This document shows, one piece after another, positions 41,041-50,124 of a DNA stretch of 64,000 nt; the stretch's first letter is position 1; each line of letters opens with the position of its first letter. Made by a program: the position numbers and the translations under genes. This stretch comes from DASSYK01 sp036258315. Its GTDB lineage: Bacteria; Actinomycetota; Thermoleophilia; Solirubrobacterales; 70-9. The stretch lies in NCBI GenBank assembly GCA_036258315.1, contig DATADX010000041.1, positions 14,939-78,938 of the forward strand, read 5' to 3'. A model generated the notes under the pieces. That model was not told where the DNA came from and ran no database searches. It saw nothing but the letters and a program-made list of their open reading frames with translations.

Positions 41041-41823
41041 CTACAACCCGAGTCGTACCGGAATCCCCGCCGCTCTCATCCGCTCCTTCGCCTCCCCGAC
41101 CGTGTGCTTGCCGTAGTGGAAGATCGAGGCGCAGAGGACGGCATCGGCGTGACCGCCGTCGATCGCTTCGACCAGGTGCTCGAGCTCGCCCGCTCCCCCC
41201 GATGCGATCACGGGAACGCTGATCGCGTCGGCCACCGCTCGGGTGAGCTCGAGCTCGTAGCCGTCGCTGGTCCCGTCGCGATCCATGCTCGTCAGCAGAA
41301 CCTCCCCCGCCCCGCGCCCGGTCGCCTCGCGCGCCCACTCGACTGCCTCGCGGCCGGTCGCGACCCGGCCGCCGTTCACGAACACCTCATACTCCGCCGC
41401 CTCCTCCGCTGAGCCTCCGTTTCGGCGCTTCGCGTCTATCGCGACCACCACGCACTGGGAGCCGAACACGGCGGCGAGCTCGTCGATCAGCTCGGGGCGG
41501 GCGAGCGCGGCCGAGTTGACGGAGACCTTGTCGGCGCCGGCGTCGAGGACCGCCTGGGCGTCCTCGACCGAGCGGATCCCGCCGCCGATCGTGAACGGGA
41601 TGAAGACGTTGTCGGCGGTCCTGCGCGCCAGCTCGACGATCGTGTCGCGACTCTCGTGCGAGGCGGTGATGTCCAGGAAGACGAGCTCGTCGGCGCCCTC
41701 GGCATCGTAGCGCTCGGCGAGCTCGACCGGGTCGCCCGCGTCGCGGATGTCGACGAAGTTGGTGCCCTTGACGACGCGGCCGTCGTCGACGTCGAGACAG
41801 GGGATGACGCGCTTCAGGACCAT
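41041..41823 (-). CDS. hisF: Imidazole glycerol phosphate synthase cyclase subunit
   Basis: A 260-residue TIM barrel, cyclase half of IGP synthase (partner HisH at 45.8 kb). Catalytic Asp residues are expected in IPCLDVDDGRVVKG and TSMDRDGTSDGYEL; FTIGGGIRSVEDA and VIASGGAGELEHLVEAI bind phosphate. ATG 41823 has TACCCT 6 nt upstream, so it is probably transcribed alone. It is cut off from the rest of the his operon by two FAD oxidase genes and doxX. Confidence 0.95.
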   Translation of the reverse strand: MVLKRVIPCLDVDDGRVVKGTNFVDIRDAGDPVELAERYDAEGADELVFLDITASHESRDTIVELARRTADNVFIPFTIGGGIRSVEDAQAVLDAGADKVSVNSAALARPELIDELAAVFGSQCVVVAIDAKRRNGGSAEEAAEYEVFVNGGRVATGREAVEWAREATGRGAGEVLLTSMDRDGTSDGYELELTRAVADAISVPVIASGGAGELEHLVEAIDGGHADAVLCASIFHYGKHTVGEAKERMRAAGIPVRLGL

Positions 41824-41829
41824 CGGCCC

Positions 41830-41835
41830 AGGGTA
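41830..41835 (-). promoter_or_regulatory. Candidate -10 box for leaderless hisF
   Basis: TACCCT on the minus strand, 6 nt before ATG 41823, in the 22-nt gap after the FAD oxidase stop. The same hexamer serves murA and ispG in this window. Confidence 0.42.
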
Positions 41836-41845
41836 GGCCAGAGCG

Positions 41846-43249
41846 CTACGCCGGCGGGATGTTCTGGTTGAGGCGGAAGAAGTTGTCCGGGTCGTACTTG
41901 CGCTTCAGCGCCTGCAGGCGGTGGTACTTCTCCGGCCCGTAGGCCTCGCGGATCCGCTCCTGCCCCTCGTCCATCAGGAAGTTGACGTAGACGCTCGTGT
42001 GGTGGGGCTCCAGTGCCGACCAGAAGCCCCTGACCCACGCTCGCTCACCGTCGAACCCTTCGCTGGCGGCCGTCATGCCGGTGATGTTGAAGGTGTGTCC
42101 CGCGTCCCGCCCGTTGAAGGCCGTCTCCTCATCGGGCACGCGGGCGACCGCCCCGCCGAGCTGCCAGATCGGGAAGGCCGTCAGCGGGGAGCGGATCCGC
42201 AGCGAGTGGTCGACCGCGATGTCGATCACCGAGTCGCTGAGCTCCGCCACGTCGCAGGCCCGCATGTAGTACCAGCGGTCGTGGGGGTAGGAGGCGTCGA
42301 ACATCGCCTGATGGACCACATAGGGCTTGGGCTCGCAGAGGTCGAGCACCGGCGAGCTGAACGCCTTCAGCGGGCGCACGACCTTCTCCCCCTCATCGAT
42401 CGGGCCCGCGTAGCAGCAGGCGACGCTCACGACCGGCTTCCCGTGGAGCTCCGAGGGGACGAAGGAAAGCGGCGGTGCCTTGCGCTGGATGACGATCGTC
42501 ATCAGCTCGTCCGGCGCCTCGGCGCTCCAGTCCCTGTAGAAGCGAAGGACCTCTGTCGCCTTCTCCATCGGCCAGAAGATCGGCCCGGCGAAGACGATCG
42601 GGCCGACGGGGTGAAGGCGAAACTCGAACTCGGTGACGATCCCGAAGTTGCCGCCGCCGCCGCGCAGGCCCCAGAACAGATCCGGGTTCTCCTCCTCGCT
42701 CGCCTTCACGAACTCGCCCTCGGCGGTGACCAGGTCGACGGAGCGGAGCTGGTCGATCGTCAGCCCGTGCTTGCGCTGGAGCCATCCGATGCCGCCGCCG
42801 AGCGTCAGGCCCGCAACGCCTGTGTGGGTGACGATCCCGCCCGTGGTCGCGAGTCCGAATGCCTGGGTCTCGCGGTCGAGCTCCCCCCAGAGCACACCGG
42901 CCTGAGCCCTCGCCGTGCGGGCCTCCGGGTCGACCCGGATCCCCGTCAACTCCCTCAGGTCGATGACCATGCCTCCGTCGCAGACGGACAGGCCCGGGAA
43001 GCTGTGGCCTCCGCTTCGGACGGCCACCGGCAGGCCGGCATCCCTGGCGAACCTGACCGCCGCGATCACGTCCGCCACGCCCGCGCACCGGGCGATCAGC
43101 GCCGGGGACCGATCGATCGATCCGTTCCAGACGCGGCGGTGCTCGTCGTACGTGGAGTCCCCAGAGGAAACCAGCTGTCCGCGGAAGGAGCCACCGAGCT
43201 CGCGCAGGGCGGCCTCGTCGAGCTTGACCCCGGAAGCGATGCTGTTCAC
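41846..43249 (-). CDS. FAD-linked oxidoreductase, berberine-bridge-enzyme type (copy 1)
   Basis: A 467-residue PCMH-fold flavoenzyme with a C-terminal BBE motif (YGPEKYHRLQALKRKYDPDN, then FFRLNQNIPP). The His for covalent FAD is His82 in RSGGHSFPG; GLTLGGGIGWLQRKHGL and the GGGGNFGIVTEFEF block bind FAD. The second (Cys) FAD link of some BBE enzymes is not seen. Members oxidise sugars, alkaloids or phenols; the substrate is unknown. GTG 43249 is chosen as start. Divergently paired with a paralogue at 43327. Confidence 0.88.
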   Translation of the reverse strand: MNSIASGVKLDEAALRELGGSFRGQLVSSGDSTYDEHRRVWNGSIDRSPALIARCAGVADVIAAVRFARDAGLPVAVRSGGHSFPGLSVCDGGMVIDLRELTGIRVDPEARTARAQAGVLWGELDRETQAFGLATTGGIVTHTGVAGLTLGGGIGWLQRKHGLTIDQLRSVDLVTAEGEFVKASEEENPDLFWGLRGGGGNFGIVTEFEFRLHPVGPIVFAGPIFWPMEKATEVLRFYRDWSAEAPDELMTIVIQRKAPPLSFVPSELHGKPVVSVACCYAGPIDEGEKVVRPLKAFSSPVLDLCEPKPYVVHQAMFDASYPHDRWYYMRACDVAELSDSVIDIAVDHSLRIRSPLTAFPIWQLGGAVARVPDEETAFNGRDAGHTFNITGMTAASEGFDGERAWVRGFWSALEPHHTSVYVNFLMDEGQERIREAYGPEKYHRLQALKRKYDPDNFFRLNQNIPPA

Positions 43250-43326
43250 GTGAGCATTCTCACGCACGGGGCATGGACATGCCGACCTGTGCGAATTAGG
43301 GTGGTAGGTAGTCGGAGGAGGACACC

Positions 43327-44721
43327 ATGAGCACGAGTGCGTCAACGGCAAGCGCTGCGCGTAGCGAACTAGCGGGCTTCGAGGGGCGGTTGATCGGACC
43401 CGACGACGCCGACTACGACGAGGCGCGCAAGGTCTACAACGCGATGATCGACAAGCGGCCGGCGCTGCTTGCGCAGTGCGCAAGCCCCGGCGACGTCGCG
43501 AAGGCGATCGCCTTCGCTCGTGACCACGACCTGCTCCTGGCGGTCCGCGGCGGAGGCCACAATGGCGCCGGGCTGGGGACGTGCGAAGACGGTGTCGTGA
43601 TCGAGCTCTCGCCGATGAACCGGGTCGAGGTCGATCCGGAGGCTCGCACCGTTCGTGTCGGCGGAGGCGCCACCTGGGGCGAGGTCGACCGGGCCACGAA
43701 CGAGCACGAGCTCGCAACGCCGAGCGGGATCATCTCGACGACAGGCGTCGGCGGACTCACCCTCGGCGGCGGCCTCGGCAATCTCACCCGCACGTGCGGG
43801 CTCGCGATCGACAACCTGCTCGAAGCAGAGGTCGTGCTCGCGAACGGCGAGCGCGTCCGCGCCAGCGCCGATGAGAATCCGGATCTGTACTGGGCCATTC
43901 GCGGCGGCGGCGGCAACTTCGGGGTGGTCACCGAGTTCGTCTTCGGGTTGCACGACGTCGGTACGGTCGTCGCCGGGCCGACGTTCTGGCCCGTCGAGCT
44001 CGGTGCCGAGGCGCTCTCGGCCTATCGCGACTTCCTGCCGAACGCACCCCGTGAGCTGAACGCGTTCTTCGCATTCGCCACCGTGCCGCCCGCGGAGCCC
44101 TTCCCCGAGGAGATCCACCTGCGCAAGGTCTGCGGGGTGATCTCGTGCTACGTCGGTACCGAGGAGGACGCGGCGCAGGCGATGGCGCCGCTGCTCGACG
44201 CCCTCCCGGAGCCGCTGCTGCCCGGAACGCAACCGATGCCGCACCCGGCTCTGCAGAGCGCCTTCGACGGCGTGTACCCGCCCGGCGACCAGTGGTATTG
44301 GCGCGCCGACTTCGTCAAGGAGATCCCCGACGAGGCGGTCGAGATCCACGCGCGGTTCGGCGCCGAGATGCCGACGTGGAAGTCGACGATGCACCTGTAC
44401 CCGATCGACGGCGCCGCGCACGACCTCGACCCGTCGGACACCGCATGGAGCTATCGCGACGCGCAATACGGCTCGGTCTTCGCCGGCGTGGATTCCGACC
44501 CGGCGAACGTCGACGCGATCCGGCAGTGGTCCGTCGACTACTTCGAAGCCCTGCACCCGCACTCAGCCGGCGGCGCCTACGTGAACATGATGATGGACGA
44601 GGGCCAGGAGCGGGTCCGGGCCAGCTACCGCGACAACTACGACCGTCTCGCGCAGGTCAAGGCGACGTACGACCCGGACAACGTGTTCCGCGTCAATCAG
44701 AACATCGAGCCGGCGGCGTAG
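43327..44721 (+). CDS. FAD-linked oxidoreductase, berberine-bridge-enzyme type (copy 2)
   Basis: A 464-residue paralogue of the gene at 41846, alike over its whole length. His78 in RGGGHNGAGLG is the likely covalent FAD site; GLTLGGGLGNLTRTCGL and GGGGNFGVVTEFVF are present; it ends YDPDNVFRVNQNIEPA as BBE proteins do. ATG 43327 has GGAGGAGG 5 nt upstream. Its codon use appears slightly less biased than that of its neighbours (more A/T third bases), which may hint at acquisition. Head-to-head with copy 1 across a 77-nt shared regulatory gap. Confidence 0.88.
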   Translation: MSTSASTASAARSELAGFEGRLIGPDDADYDEARKVYNAMIDKRPALLAQCASPGDVAKAIAFARDHDLLLAVRGGGHNGAGLGTCEDGVVIELSPMNRVEVDPEARTVRVGGGATWGEVDRATNEHELATPSGIISTTGVGGLTLGGGLGNLTRTCGLAIDNLLEAEVVLANGERVRASADENPDLYWAIRGGGGNFGVVTEFVFGLHDVGTVVAGPTFWPVELGAEALSAYRDFLPNAPRELNAFFAFATVPPAEPFPEEIHLRKVCGVISCYVGTEEDAAQAMAPLLDALPEPLLPGTQPMPHPALQSAFDGVYPPGDQWYWRADFVKEIPDEAVEIHARFGAEMPTWKSTMHLYPIDGAAHDLDPSDTAWSYRDAQYGSVFAGVDSDPANVDAIRQWSVDYFEALHPHSAGGAYVNMMMDEGQERVRASYRDNYDRLAQVKATYDPDNVFRVNQNIEPAA

Positions 44722-44736
44722 AGCTACGCCAGCCGG

Positions 44737-45105
44737 TCAGTCGGCGTCGTCCCAGTCGCCCGCGGCATAGGCCCAGGCGATGAACACGAGCTGAACCGGC
44801 AGGCGCGCCCAGAGCGCGGCCTCTCCCCCGGGCGTGTGGTCCTTGAACTGCTCGGCGTTCAGGGCCATGTGCAGGTTGGCCGGGAAGATCGCGATCAGGG
44901 TGGCGATGCTCCAGGCACTACCGGCGCGTCTCGTCGCGGGATGAAGCGTGCCGAGGCCGCCGAGGATCTCGGCGACGCCGCTCGCGTAGACGAGCTCGCG
45001 GTGGCGCGGCACGTATGGCGGCATGATCCGCTCGTACCAGCGCGGCTTCAGGAAATGCATCAGCCCGGTGGACACGAAGACTGGTCCCCAGAGCCGGCGC
45101 AGCAT
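44737..45105 (-). CDS. DoxX-like four-helix membrane protein
   Basis: A 122-residue membrane protein with about four hydrophobic segments and the DoxX-type phrases LMHFLKPRWYERIMPPYVP and GVAEILGGLGTL. DoxX relatives have been linked to quinone or thiosulfate oxidation and redox stress, but many have no known role. ATG 45105 is 9 nt after the hisA stop, so it rides on the his operon, an unexpected position. Confidence 0.8.
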   Translation of the reverse strand: MLRRLWGPVFVSTGLMHFLKPRWYERIMPPYVPRHRELVYASGVAEILGGLGTLHPATRRAGSAWSIATLIAIFPANLHMALNAEQFKDHTPGGEAALWARLPVQLVFIAWAYAAGDWDDAD

Positions 45106-45114
45106 CGCGTCAAT

Positions 45115-45840
45115 CTATCCGCCGAGCGCGGCCTGGCCCTCGGCGACCGTGAAGCGATGCTCGTAGAGCGCTCGACCGACGATCACACCGCCGAGGTTCT
45201 CGAGTCCGAGCGAGCCGATCTCGACGAGGTCTTCGAGCGAGCCGACGCCGCCGGAGTAGATCACTTCCTCGCGCGTTCCCTCGGCGATCGCCCGGAGCGA
45301 ATCGAGGTCCGGGCCCTTCATCAGCCCGTCGACCTCGACGGGCGTATAGATGAAGCGCTCCACCCCGCGCTCGCTGAGAGACGCGAGCACCTCGGCGGGG
45401 CCCGTCCCGGTCTCCTCCGTCCAGCCCTCGGCGGCGACCCGGCCGGACCGCGCGTCGACGCCGGCGACGACGCGCCCCGGGTGCGCCGCCGCGATCGCCT
45501 CGGCGACGTCGGGGTCGCGGATGGCCGCGGTCCCGAGGATGACGCGCTCGACGCCGGCCGAGAACGCCTCCTCGGCCTTCTTCGAGTCGCGCAGGCCGCC
45601 TCCGAGCTGAACCGGGATCTCGACCGCGGCGACGATCCGGCGGACGTGGGCGAGGTTGACGGGCTCGCCGGCGCGAGCCCCGTCGAGGTCGACGACGTGC
45701 AGGAAGCGCGCTCCCTCCCGCTCCCATCGCACCGCGGCGCTGACAGGGTCGTCGTCGTATGCCGTCTCGCGGTCGTAGTCGCCCTGGATCAGGCGGACGG
45801 CTCGGCCGTCGCGGATGTCGATCGCCGGATAGAGGATCAA
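45115..45840 (-). CDS. hisA: Phosphoribosyl-ProFAR isomerase
   Basis: A 241-residue TIM barrel performing the Amadori rearrangement of ProFAR. Catalytic Asp near the N-terminus in YPAIDIRDGRAVRL and the second in PVEVDGLMKGPDLD; QLGGGLRDSKKAEEA and IYSGGVGSLEDL bind phosphate. In Actinobacteria the homologue PriA can also replace TrpF; sequence alone does not settle that here. TTG 45840 overlaps the hisH stop (TTGA). Confidence 0.94.
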   Translation of the reverse strand: MILYPAIDIRDGRAVRLIQGDYDRETAYDDDPVSAAVRWEREGARFLHVVDLDGARAGEPVNLAHVRRIVAAVEIPVQLGGGLRDSKKAEEAFSAGVERVILGTAAIRDPDVAEAIAAAHPGRVVAGVDARSGRVAAEGWTEETGTGPAEVLASLSERGVERFIYTPVEVDGLMKGPDLDSLRAIAEGTREEVIYSGGVGSLEDLVEIGSLGLENLGGVIVGRALYEHRFTVAEGQAALGG

Positions 45841-46460
45841 GCTGCGCAGATGCGCGTGTAGTTCTCGAGCAGCCGCAGCCCCGCCGAGCTCGATTTCTCG
45901 GGATGGAACTGGACGCCGTACAGCGGCGGCGCCTCGACCGCGCAGACGAAGCGCTCACCGTAGGCCGCCGTCCCGAGCACGTCCCCGGGCTGCTCGGGCC
46001 GGGGCGCATATGAGTGCACGAAGTAGAACGGCGTCTCCCGGCCCAGCCCCTCGGTGAGCTCGGACTCGTGCTCCCACCGGACCGGCGACCAGCCCATGTG
46101 TGGGACCTTGTAGCCGTTCGCGGAGAGCGGCCCGACTGGCCCCGCCATCAGGCCGAGGCCGCTCGCCCCCTCGTTCTCGCTGCTCGCGTCGAACAGGAGC
46201 TGCATCCCGAGGCAGATGCCGAGCACCGGCGTGCCCGCCTCGACGCGGCCCGCGACGAACGCGTCGAATCCGCCGGCCCGGACGCGCTCCATCGCCGTCG
46301 GAAAGGCCCCGACCCCGGGCAGGATGACGCCGTCGGCGCTCGCCGCGACCGTCACGTCGCTCGTCCGCTCGGCCTCCGCACCGACCCGCTCGAGCGCCTT
46401 CTCGACCGAGCGCAGGTTGCCCATCCCGTAGTCGAGGATCGCAACCGTCGCCGCGCTCAC
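45837..46460 (-). CDS. hisH: Imidazole glycerol phosphate synthase glutaminase subunit
   Basis: A 207-residue class I glutamine amidotransferase that feeds ammonia to HisF. The nucleophile is in LGICLGMQLLF, the oxyanion strand in YGMGNLRSVEKAL and the His-Glu pair in VQFHPEKSSSAGL. GTG 46460 overlaps the hisB stop (GTGA). Confidence 0.95.
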   Translation of the reverse strand: MSAATVAILDYGMGNLRSVEKALERVGAEAERTSDVTVAASADGVILPGVGAFPTAMERVRAGGFDAFVAGRVEAGTPVLGICLGMQLLFDASSENEGASGLGLMAGPVGPLSANGYKVPHMGWSPVRWEHESELTEGLGRETPFYFVHSYAPRPEQPGDVLGTAAYGERFVCAVEAPPLYGVQFHPEKSSSAGLRLLENYTRICAA

Positions 46461-47044
46461 GTCAGCGTCCCCTTGGTGGACGGAATGCCCGTCTCGTCGG
46501 GGTCGATCGAGACGGCCTCGCGCAGCGCTCGCCCGAACGCCTTGAACGCCGCCTCGATCATGTGGTGCGCGCTCGAGCCGTACAGGACCCCGATGTGCAG
46601 GGTCAGCTTCGCGTTGCCGGCGACGGCGCGGAAGAACTCCTCGGCCAGCTCCGTCTCGAAGCCGGCGATCACGAGGCCGGGGATCTCGGCCTCCCAGACC
46701 AGCAGCGGCCGCCCGGAGACGTCAATCGCGCACTCCGCCAGCGCCTCGTCCATCGGAACGGTCGCTGAGCCGTAGCGCCGGATCCCGGCGCGGTCGCCGA
46801 GGGCGCTGTCGATCGCCTGCCCGAGCACGATCCCGACGTCCTCCGCCGTGTGGTGAGCGCCGGTCTCGAGATCGCCCTTCGCCTCGACTTCGAGTCCGAG
46901 TCGCGCGTGGCGCGCGAGCAGATCCAGCATGTGGTCGAGGAAGCCGATCCCGGTCGCGGCCGAGGCCTCTCCACCGTCCAGGGACAGCTTCATGGCGATC
47001 TCCGTCTCCTTGGTCTCGCGCTGGATCTCGGCTGTGCGGCTCAC
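46457..47044 (-). CDS. hisB: Imidazoleglycerol-phosphate dehydratase
   Basis: A 195-residue monofunctional IGP dehydratase. GFLDHMLDLLARHARLGLEV, HHTAEDVGIVLGQA and the later SAHHMIEAAFKAFGRALREA motifs supply the manganese-binding His and Glu residues. It lacks the phosphatase domain found in E. coli HisB. GTG 47044 overlaps hisD (GTGA). Confidence 0.95.
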   Translation of the reverse strand: MSRTAEIQRETKETEIAMKLSLDGGEASAATGIGFLDHMLDLLARHARLGLEVEAKGDLETGAHHTAEDVGIVLGQAIDSALGDRAGIRRYGSATVPMDEALAECAIDVSGRPLLVWEAEIPGLVIAGFETELAEEFFRAVAGNAKLTLHIGVLYGSSAHHMIEAAFKAFGRALREAVSIDPDETGIPSTKGTLT

Positions 47045-48339
47045 TGCTGATCCCCTCGGTCGCTGTTCCCGCCCTCGAGCCGCGCCTCGACCGATTCGGC
47101 GTGAACCGGAAAGCCCTCGGCGCGGGCCAGGGTAGCGACCGCCGGCGCGAGCTCCCGGGCGGCCTTCTGCGTGATCCGGACCGTCGCGATCCTGCGCCGG
47201 AACACGCTCGGGCCGAGGGGGCCGGTGTAGCGCCCGGCGCCGCCCGTGGGCAGCACGTGGTTGGAGCCGGCGGCGTAGTCGCCGAACGCGGTCGCCCCCG
47301 TGTTGCCGAGAAACATGCAGCCCGCCGAGCGGACCTGCAGCGAGAGCTGATCCGCGTCGGCGACGGCGAGCTCGAGGTGTTCCGGCGCCACCGCGTTCGC
47401 CAGTTCGACCGCCGCTCCGAGGGAGGGAACCTGGACGAGCGCGAGCGGCGCCGCCCGCACTCCCTCGCGCGCGTCCGAGAGCTCCGTGACCTCGCGCTCG
47501 AGCGCGTCGAGGAGCGACGGCTCGACCGCGGCGGCGACCAGCAGCCCGTCGTCACCGTGCTCGGCCTGGGAGCAGAGATCGAGTCCGATCCAGCGCAGCT
47601 CGGCGCCGCCGTCGAGGATCGTCATCAGCTCGCTGGGCCCCGCGACCCCGTCGATCCCGACCCGCCCGGCGAGCTGACGCTTCGCCTCCTGGACGTAGCG
47701 GTTGCCGGGGCCGACCACCACGTCGACCGGCTCGACGCTCTCGGTGCCGAGCGCGAGCGCCGCGATCGCCTGCGCCCCGCCCATCGCGTAGACCTCGTCC
47801 GCGCCCGCGATCGCGCCCACCGCGAGCACCGCGGTGTGGACGACTCCGCCGGGGCCCGGGGGCGAGGCGAGGGCGACGCGATCGACGTCCGCGACCCTGG
47901 CCGGGACGCAGCACATCAGCGCGGTCGAGGGATAGGCGGCGGTGCCGCCCGGCGCATAGGCGCCTGCCGCCGCGAGCGGGACGCTTCGCAGCCGCACCGA
48001 GTGGCTCTGAGGAAGCGTCACGCGGAGGTCGGCCATCGCCTCGGCTTCGGCCACGCGGCGGATGTTGTCGGCGGCGAGCTCCAGCGCCTCGCGGAGGTCA
48101 GCCGGGATCGCCTCGCGGGCAGCGCCGATCGCTTCGGGCTCGACGCGCAGCGACTCGGGCGCGGTGCCGCCGAACCGGCGCTCGGCATCGAGCACGGCCT
48201 CGTCGCCTCCGTGCGCGACCTCGTCGATGATCCTCGCGACCGCGTCCGAGACCTCGCCGAGGGCGGGCTGTAGCGCGCGCAGCTCGCCCGCGAGCCCCTC
48301 CGGGTCGGTCCCGTCCCAGTCGAAGCGCGAGATCCTCAT
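47041..48339 (-). CDS. hisD: Histidinol dehydrogenase
   Basis: A 432-residue zinc- and NAD-dependent enzyme for the last two oxidations to histidine. Typical blocks: YAPGGTAAYPSTALM, VVGPGNRYVQEAKRQLAGRV, GIDGVAGPSELM, CSQAEHGDDG and the NHVLPTGGAGRYTGPL end region. ATG 48339 overlaps hisG (ATGA); the frame is open upstream but that part is antisense-like. Confidence 0.95.
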   Translation of the reverse strand: MRISRFDWDGTDPEGLAGELRALQPALGEVSDAVARIIDEVAHGGDEAVLDAERRFGGTAPESLRVEPEAIGAAREAIPADLREALELAADNIRRVAEAEAMADLRVTLPQSHSVRLRSVPLAAAGAYAPGGTAAYPSTALMCCVPARVADVDRVALASPPGPGGVVHTAVLAVGAIAGADEVYAMGGAQAIAALALGTESVEPVDVVVGPGNRYVQEAKRQLAGRVGIDGVAGPSELMTILDGGAELRWIGLDLCSQAEHGDDGLLVAAAVEPSLLDALEREVTELSDAREGVRAAPLALVQVPSLGAAVELANAVAPEHLELAVADADQLSLQVRSAGCMFLGNTGATAFGDYAAGSNHVLPTGGAGRYTGPLGPSVFRRRIATVRITQKAARELAPAVATLARAEGFPVHAESVEARLEGGNSDRGDQQ

Positions 48340-49016
48340 CCTCCGCCGCCTGGGCGCAGGCGCTCGACGAGGTCGTCGACCTCGGCGGCGCGGAGCTTGT
48401 GCGAGACGCGGTTGACGACGAGCCGTGCGGTCGAGTCGGCGATCTCCTCGCGGGCCTCGAGCCCGTTCTCGGCGAGGGTGCGCCCTGTGGCGACGAGATC
48501 GACGATCCCGTCGGCGAGGCCGACGAGCGGCGCCAGCTCGACCGAGCCCTTCACCTCGATCACCTCGGCCTCGCGGCCGGTCTCCTCGAAATGGCGCTCC
48601 GCGATCCGCGGGTACTTGGTAGCGACCCGCATCGTCCCCAGCCGGCGCTCGGACTCCCCGAGGCTCGCGTCGCCGGTCCGGGCGGCGAGCACCATCTGGC
48701 AGGCGCCGTAGCGGAGGTCGAGAATCTCGTAGACGATCCGGTCGGCCTGCTCGAGGAGCACGTCCTTGCCGGTGATCCCGAGGTCGGCGGCGCCCGCCTC
48801 TACGTAGGTGGGGACGTCGGAGGGCCGCATCGTCACCAGGCTGAACCCGCCCGACTCGAAGACGAGGGAGCGCGAGTCGCTTCGCATCTCCGCGGTGTCG
48901 AGCCCGATCGCGTCGAGGGCGTCGAGGGTCGGCTCCCAGAGCGCGCCGCGCGGCAGGGCGAGCTTCAGCGGCCCGCCGGGGCGGGCGCGGATCGGGCCCT
49001 CGACGGTCGGGGTCAT
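48336..49016 (-). CDS. hisG: ATP phosphoribosyltransferase, short catalytic subunit
   Basis: The first committed enzyme of histidine synthesis. At 226 residues it is the short form, lacking the C-terminal regulatory ACT-like domain, and so depends on HisZ, encoded just before it. KLALPRGALWEPTLDAL, DLGITGKDVLLE and GIVDLVATGRTLAENGL are typical. ATG 49016 overlaps the hisZ stop (ATGA). Most Actinobacteria have the long form. Confidence 0.94.
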   Translation of the reverse strand: MTPTVEGPIRARPGGPLKLALPRGALWEPTLDALDAIGLDTAEMRSDSRSLVFESGGFSLVTMRPSDVPTYVEAGAADLGITGKDVLLEQADRIVYEILDLRYGACQMVLAARTGDASLGESERRLGTMRVATKYPRIAERHFEETGREAEVIEVKGSVELAPLVGLADGIVDLVATGRTLAENGLEAREEIADSTARLVVNRVSHKLRAAEVDDLVERLRPGGGG

Positions 49017-50011
49017 CGCTCGCCCTCCCGGGCGATCCGCTCCTCCTCCATCTGGGCGAGGTGGACGCGCTCGACGTAGAGGCTGAAGCCGGCGGCCGGC
49101 ATCGCGCGGCCGAATCGCGCACAGAGGCCGTCGTAGCGGCCACCGCCGCCGAGGATGTGCCCGAGCGCCGGGTCGTACACCTCCAGGATCGCCCCCGTGT
49201 AGTAACCGAGGTCGCGCAGCAGGCTGAAGTCGAGCTGGACCCGGTCGGCGACGCCGCGCTCGACGAGCTCGTCGTAGGTCGCCTGGAGTCGCTGGGTCGC
49301 GCGCTCGACGGCCCCGCCGCCCAGCTCGTGTGCCCGCTCCAGCACCTCGGCGCCGCCGCGCAGGCCGGGGAGCCGCAGCAGCGCCTCGCGCCCCGCGGGC
49401 TGCAGCCCCTCGATCGAGTCGACCTCCATCTCGAGGCCGACGAGGTCGTGCTCGGCGAGCCGGTCGAGGACGCGATCGCGCTGCTCTCCGCCGACGCCGA
49501 GCTCGGCGAGCAGCTGACGGTAGACGTCGGCGTCGCCGAGCCCGACCACCGCCCGGTTCAGCCCAACCGCGTCGAGCGCCGCGCTCAGCACCTCGATCAC
49601 CTCGCCGGTCCCCTCGGGGGCCTCCGCCCCGAGCAGCTCGACGCCGGCGTGCATGAACTGGCGCACCTGCGCGCGCTGCGGGCGGACCACCCGGTACGCG
49701 TTGCCGACGTAGGAGAAGCGAAGCGGCAGCTCGGCCTCGGCGAACCGCGTCGCGGCGAGCCGCGCGATCGGGATCGTCATGTCCGAGCGCAGCGCCAGCA
49801 GGTCACCGCGCTCGGCGAAGAAACGGTAGGCGCCGACGCCGCCGCGTCCCTCGCCGCGCTGCATCACCGCGTCGTACTCGAGCGTCGGGGTGGCGACCTC
49901 GCCGTACCCATAGCGCTCGAAAATTGCTGTCAGCGTCGACTGGAGCGCGCGCAGCTCGCGCATCTCGTCCGGGAGGATGTCCCGGGTTCCGGGTGGGATT
50001 GGGTGGATCAT
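49013..50011 (-). CDS. hisZ: ATP phosphoribosyltransferase regulatory subunit
   Basis: A 332-residue histidyl-tRNA-synthetase paralogue that pairs with short HisG to make an active, feedback-regulated complex. PPGTRDILPDEMRELRAL and the class II motif remnants (RSDMTIPIARLAATR, FSYVGNAYRVVRPQRAQVRQ) are seen; there is no anticodon-binding domain. ATG 50011 has GAGG 4 nt upstream. It leads hisZ-G-D-B-H-A-doxX, every his junction being a 4-nt NTGA overlap. Confidence 0.92.
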   Translation of the reverse strand: MIHPIPPGTRDILPDEMRELRALQSTLTAIFERYGYGEVATPTLEYDAVMQRGEGRGGVGAYRFFAERGDLLALRSDMTIPIARLAATRFAEAELPLRFSYVGNAYRVVRPQRAQVRQFMHAGVELLGAEAPEGTGEVIEVLSAALDAVGLNRAVVGLGDADVYRQLLAELGVGGEQRDRVLDRLAEHDLVGLEMEVDSIEGLQPAGREALLRLPGLRGGAEVLERAHELGGGAVERATQRLQATYDELVERGVADRVQLDFSLLRDLGYYTGAILEVYDPALGHILGGGGRYDGLCARFGRAMPAAGFSLYVERVHLAQMEEERIAREGER

Positions 50012-50060
50012 CGCCTCATCATCGCTTCGGCACTTGGTCGGGACTGCAAGCTGAGGGGCG

Positions 50061-50089
50061 TGGACAGGGCGACGTGCGGGGGATAGGGT
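50061..50089 (+). promoter_or_regulatory. Promoter of the ABM-like gene
   Basis: TGGACA (50061-50066), 17 nt, TAGGGT (50084-50089). Start point about 50096, giving a leader of about 30 nt with a G-rich ribosome site (GGGGA) before ATG 50125. One of the few promoters in the window with both boxes. Confidence 0.5.
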
Positions 50090-50124
50090 CGCTCGGACCG
50101 GCAAAGCGGAGATTGGGGATTGCC

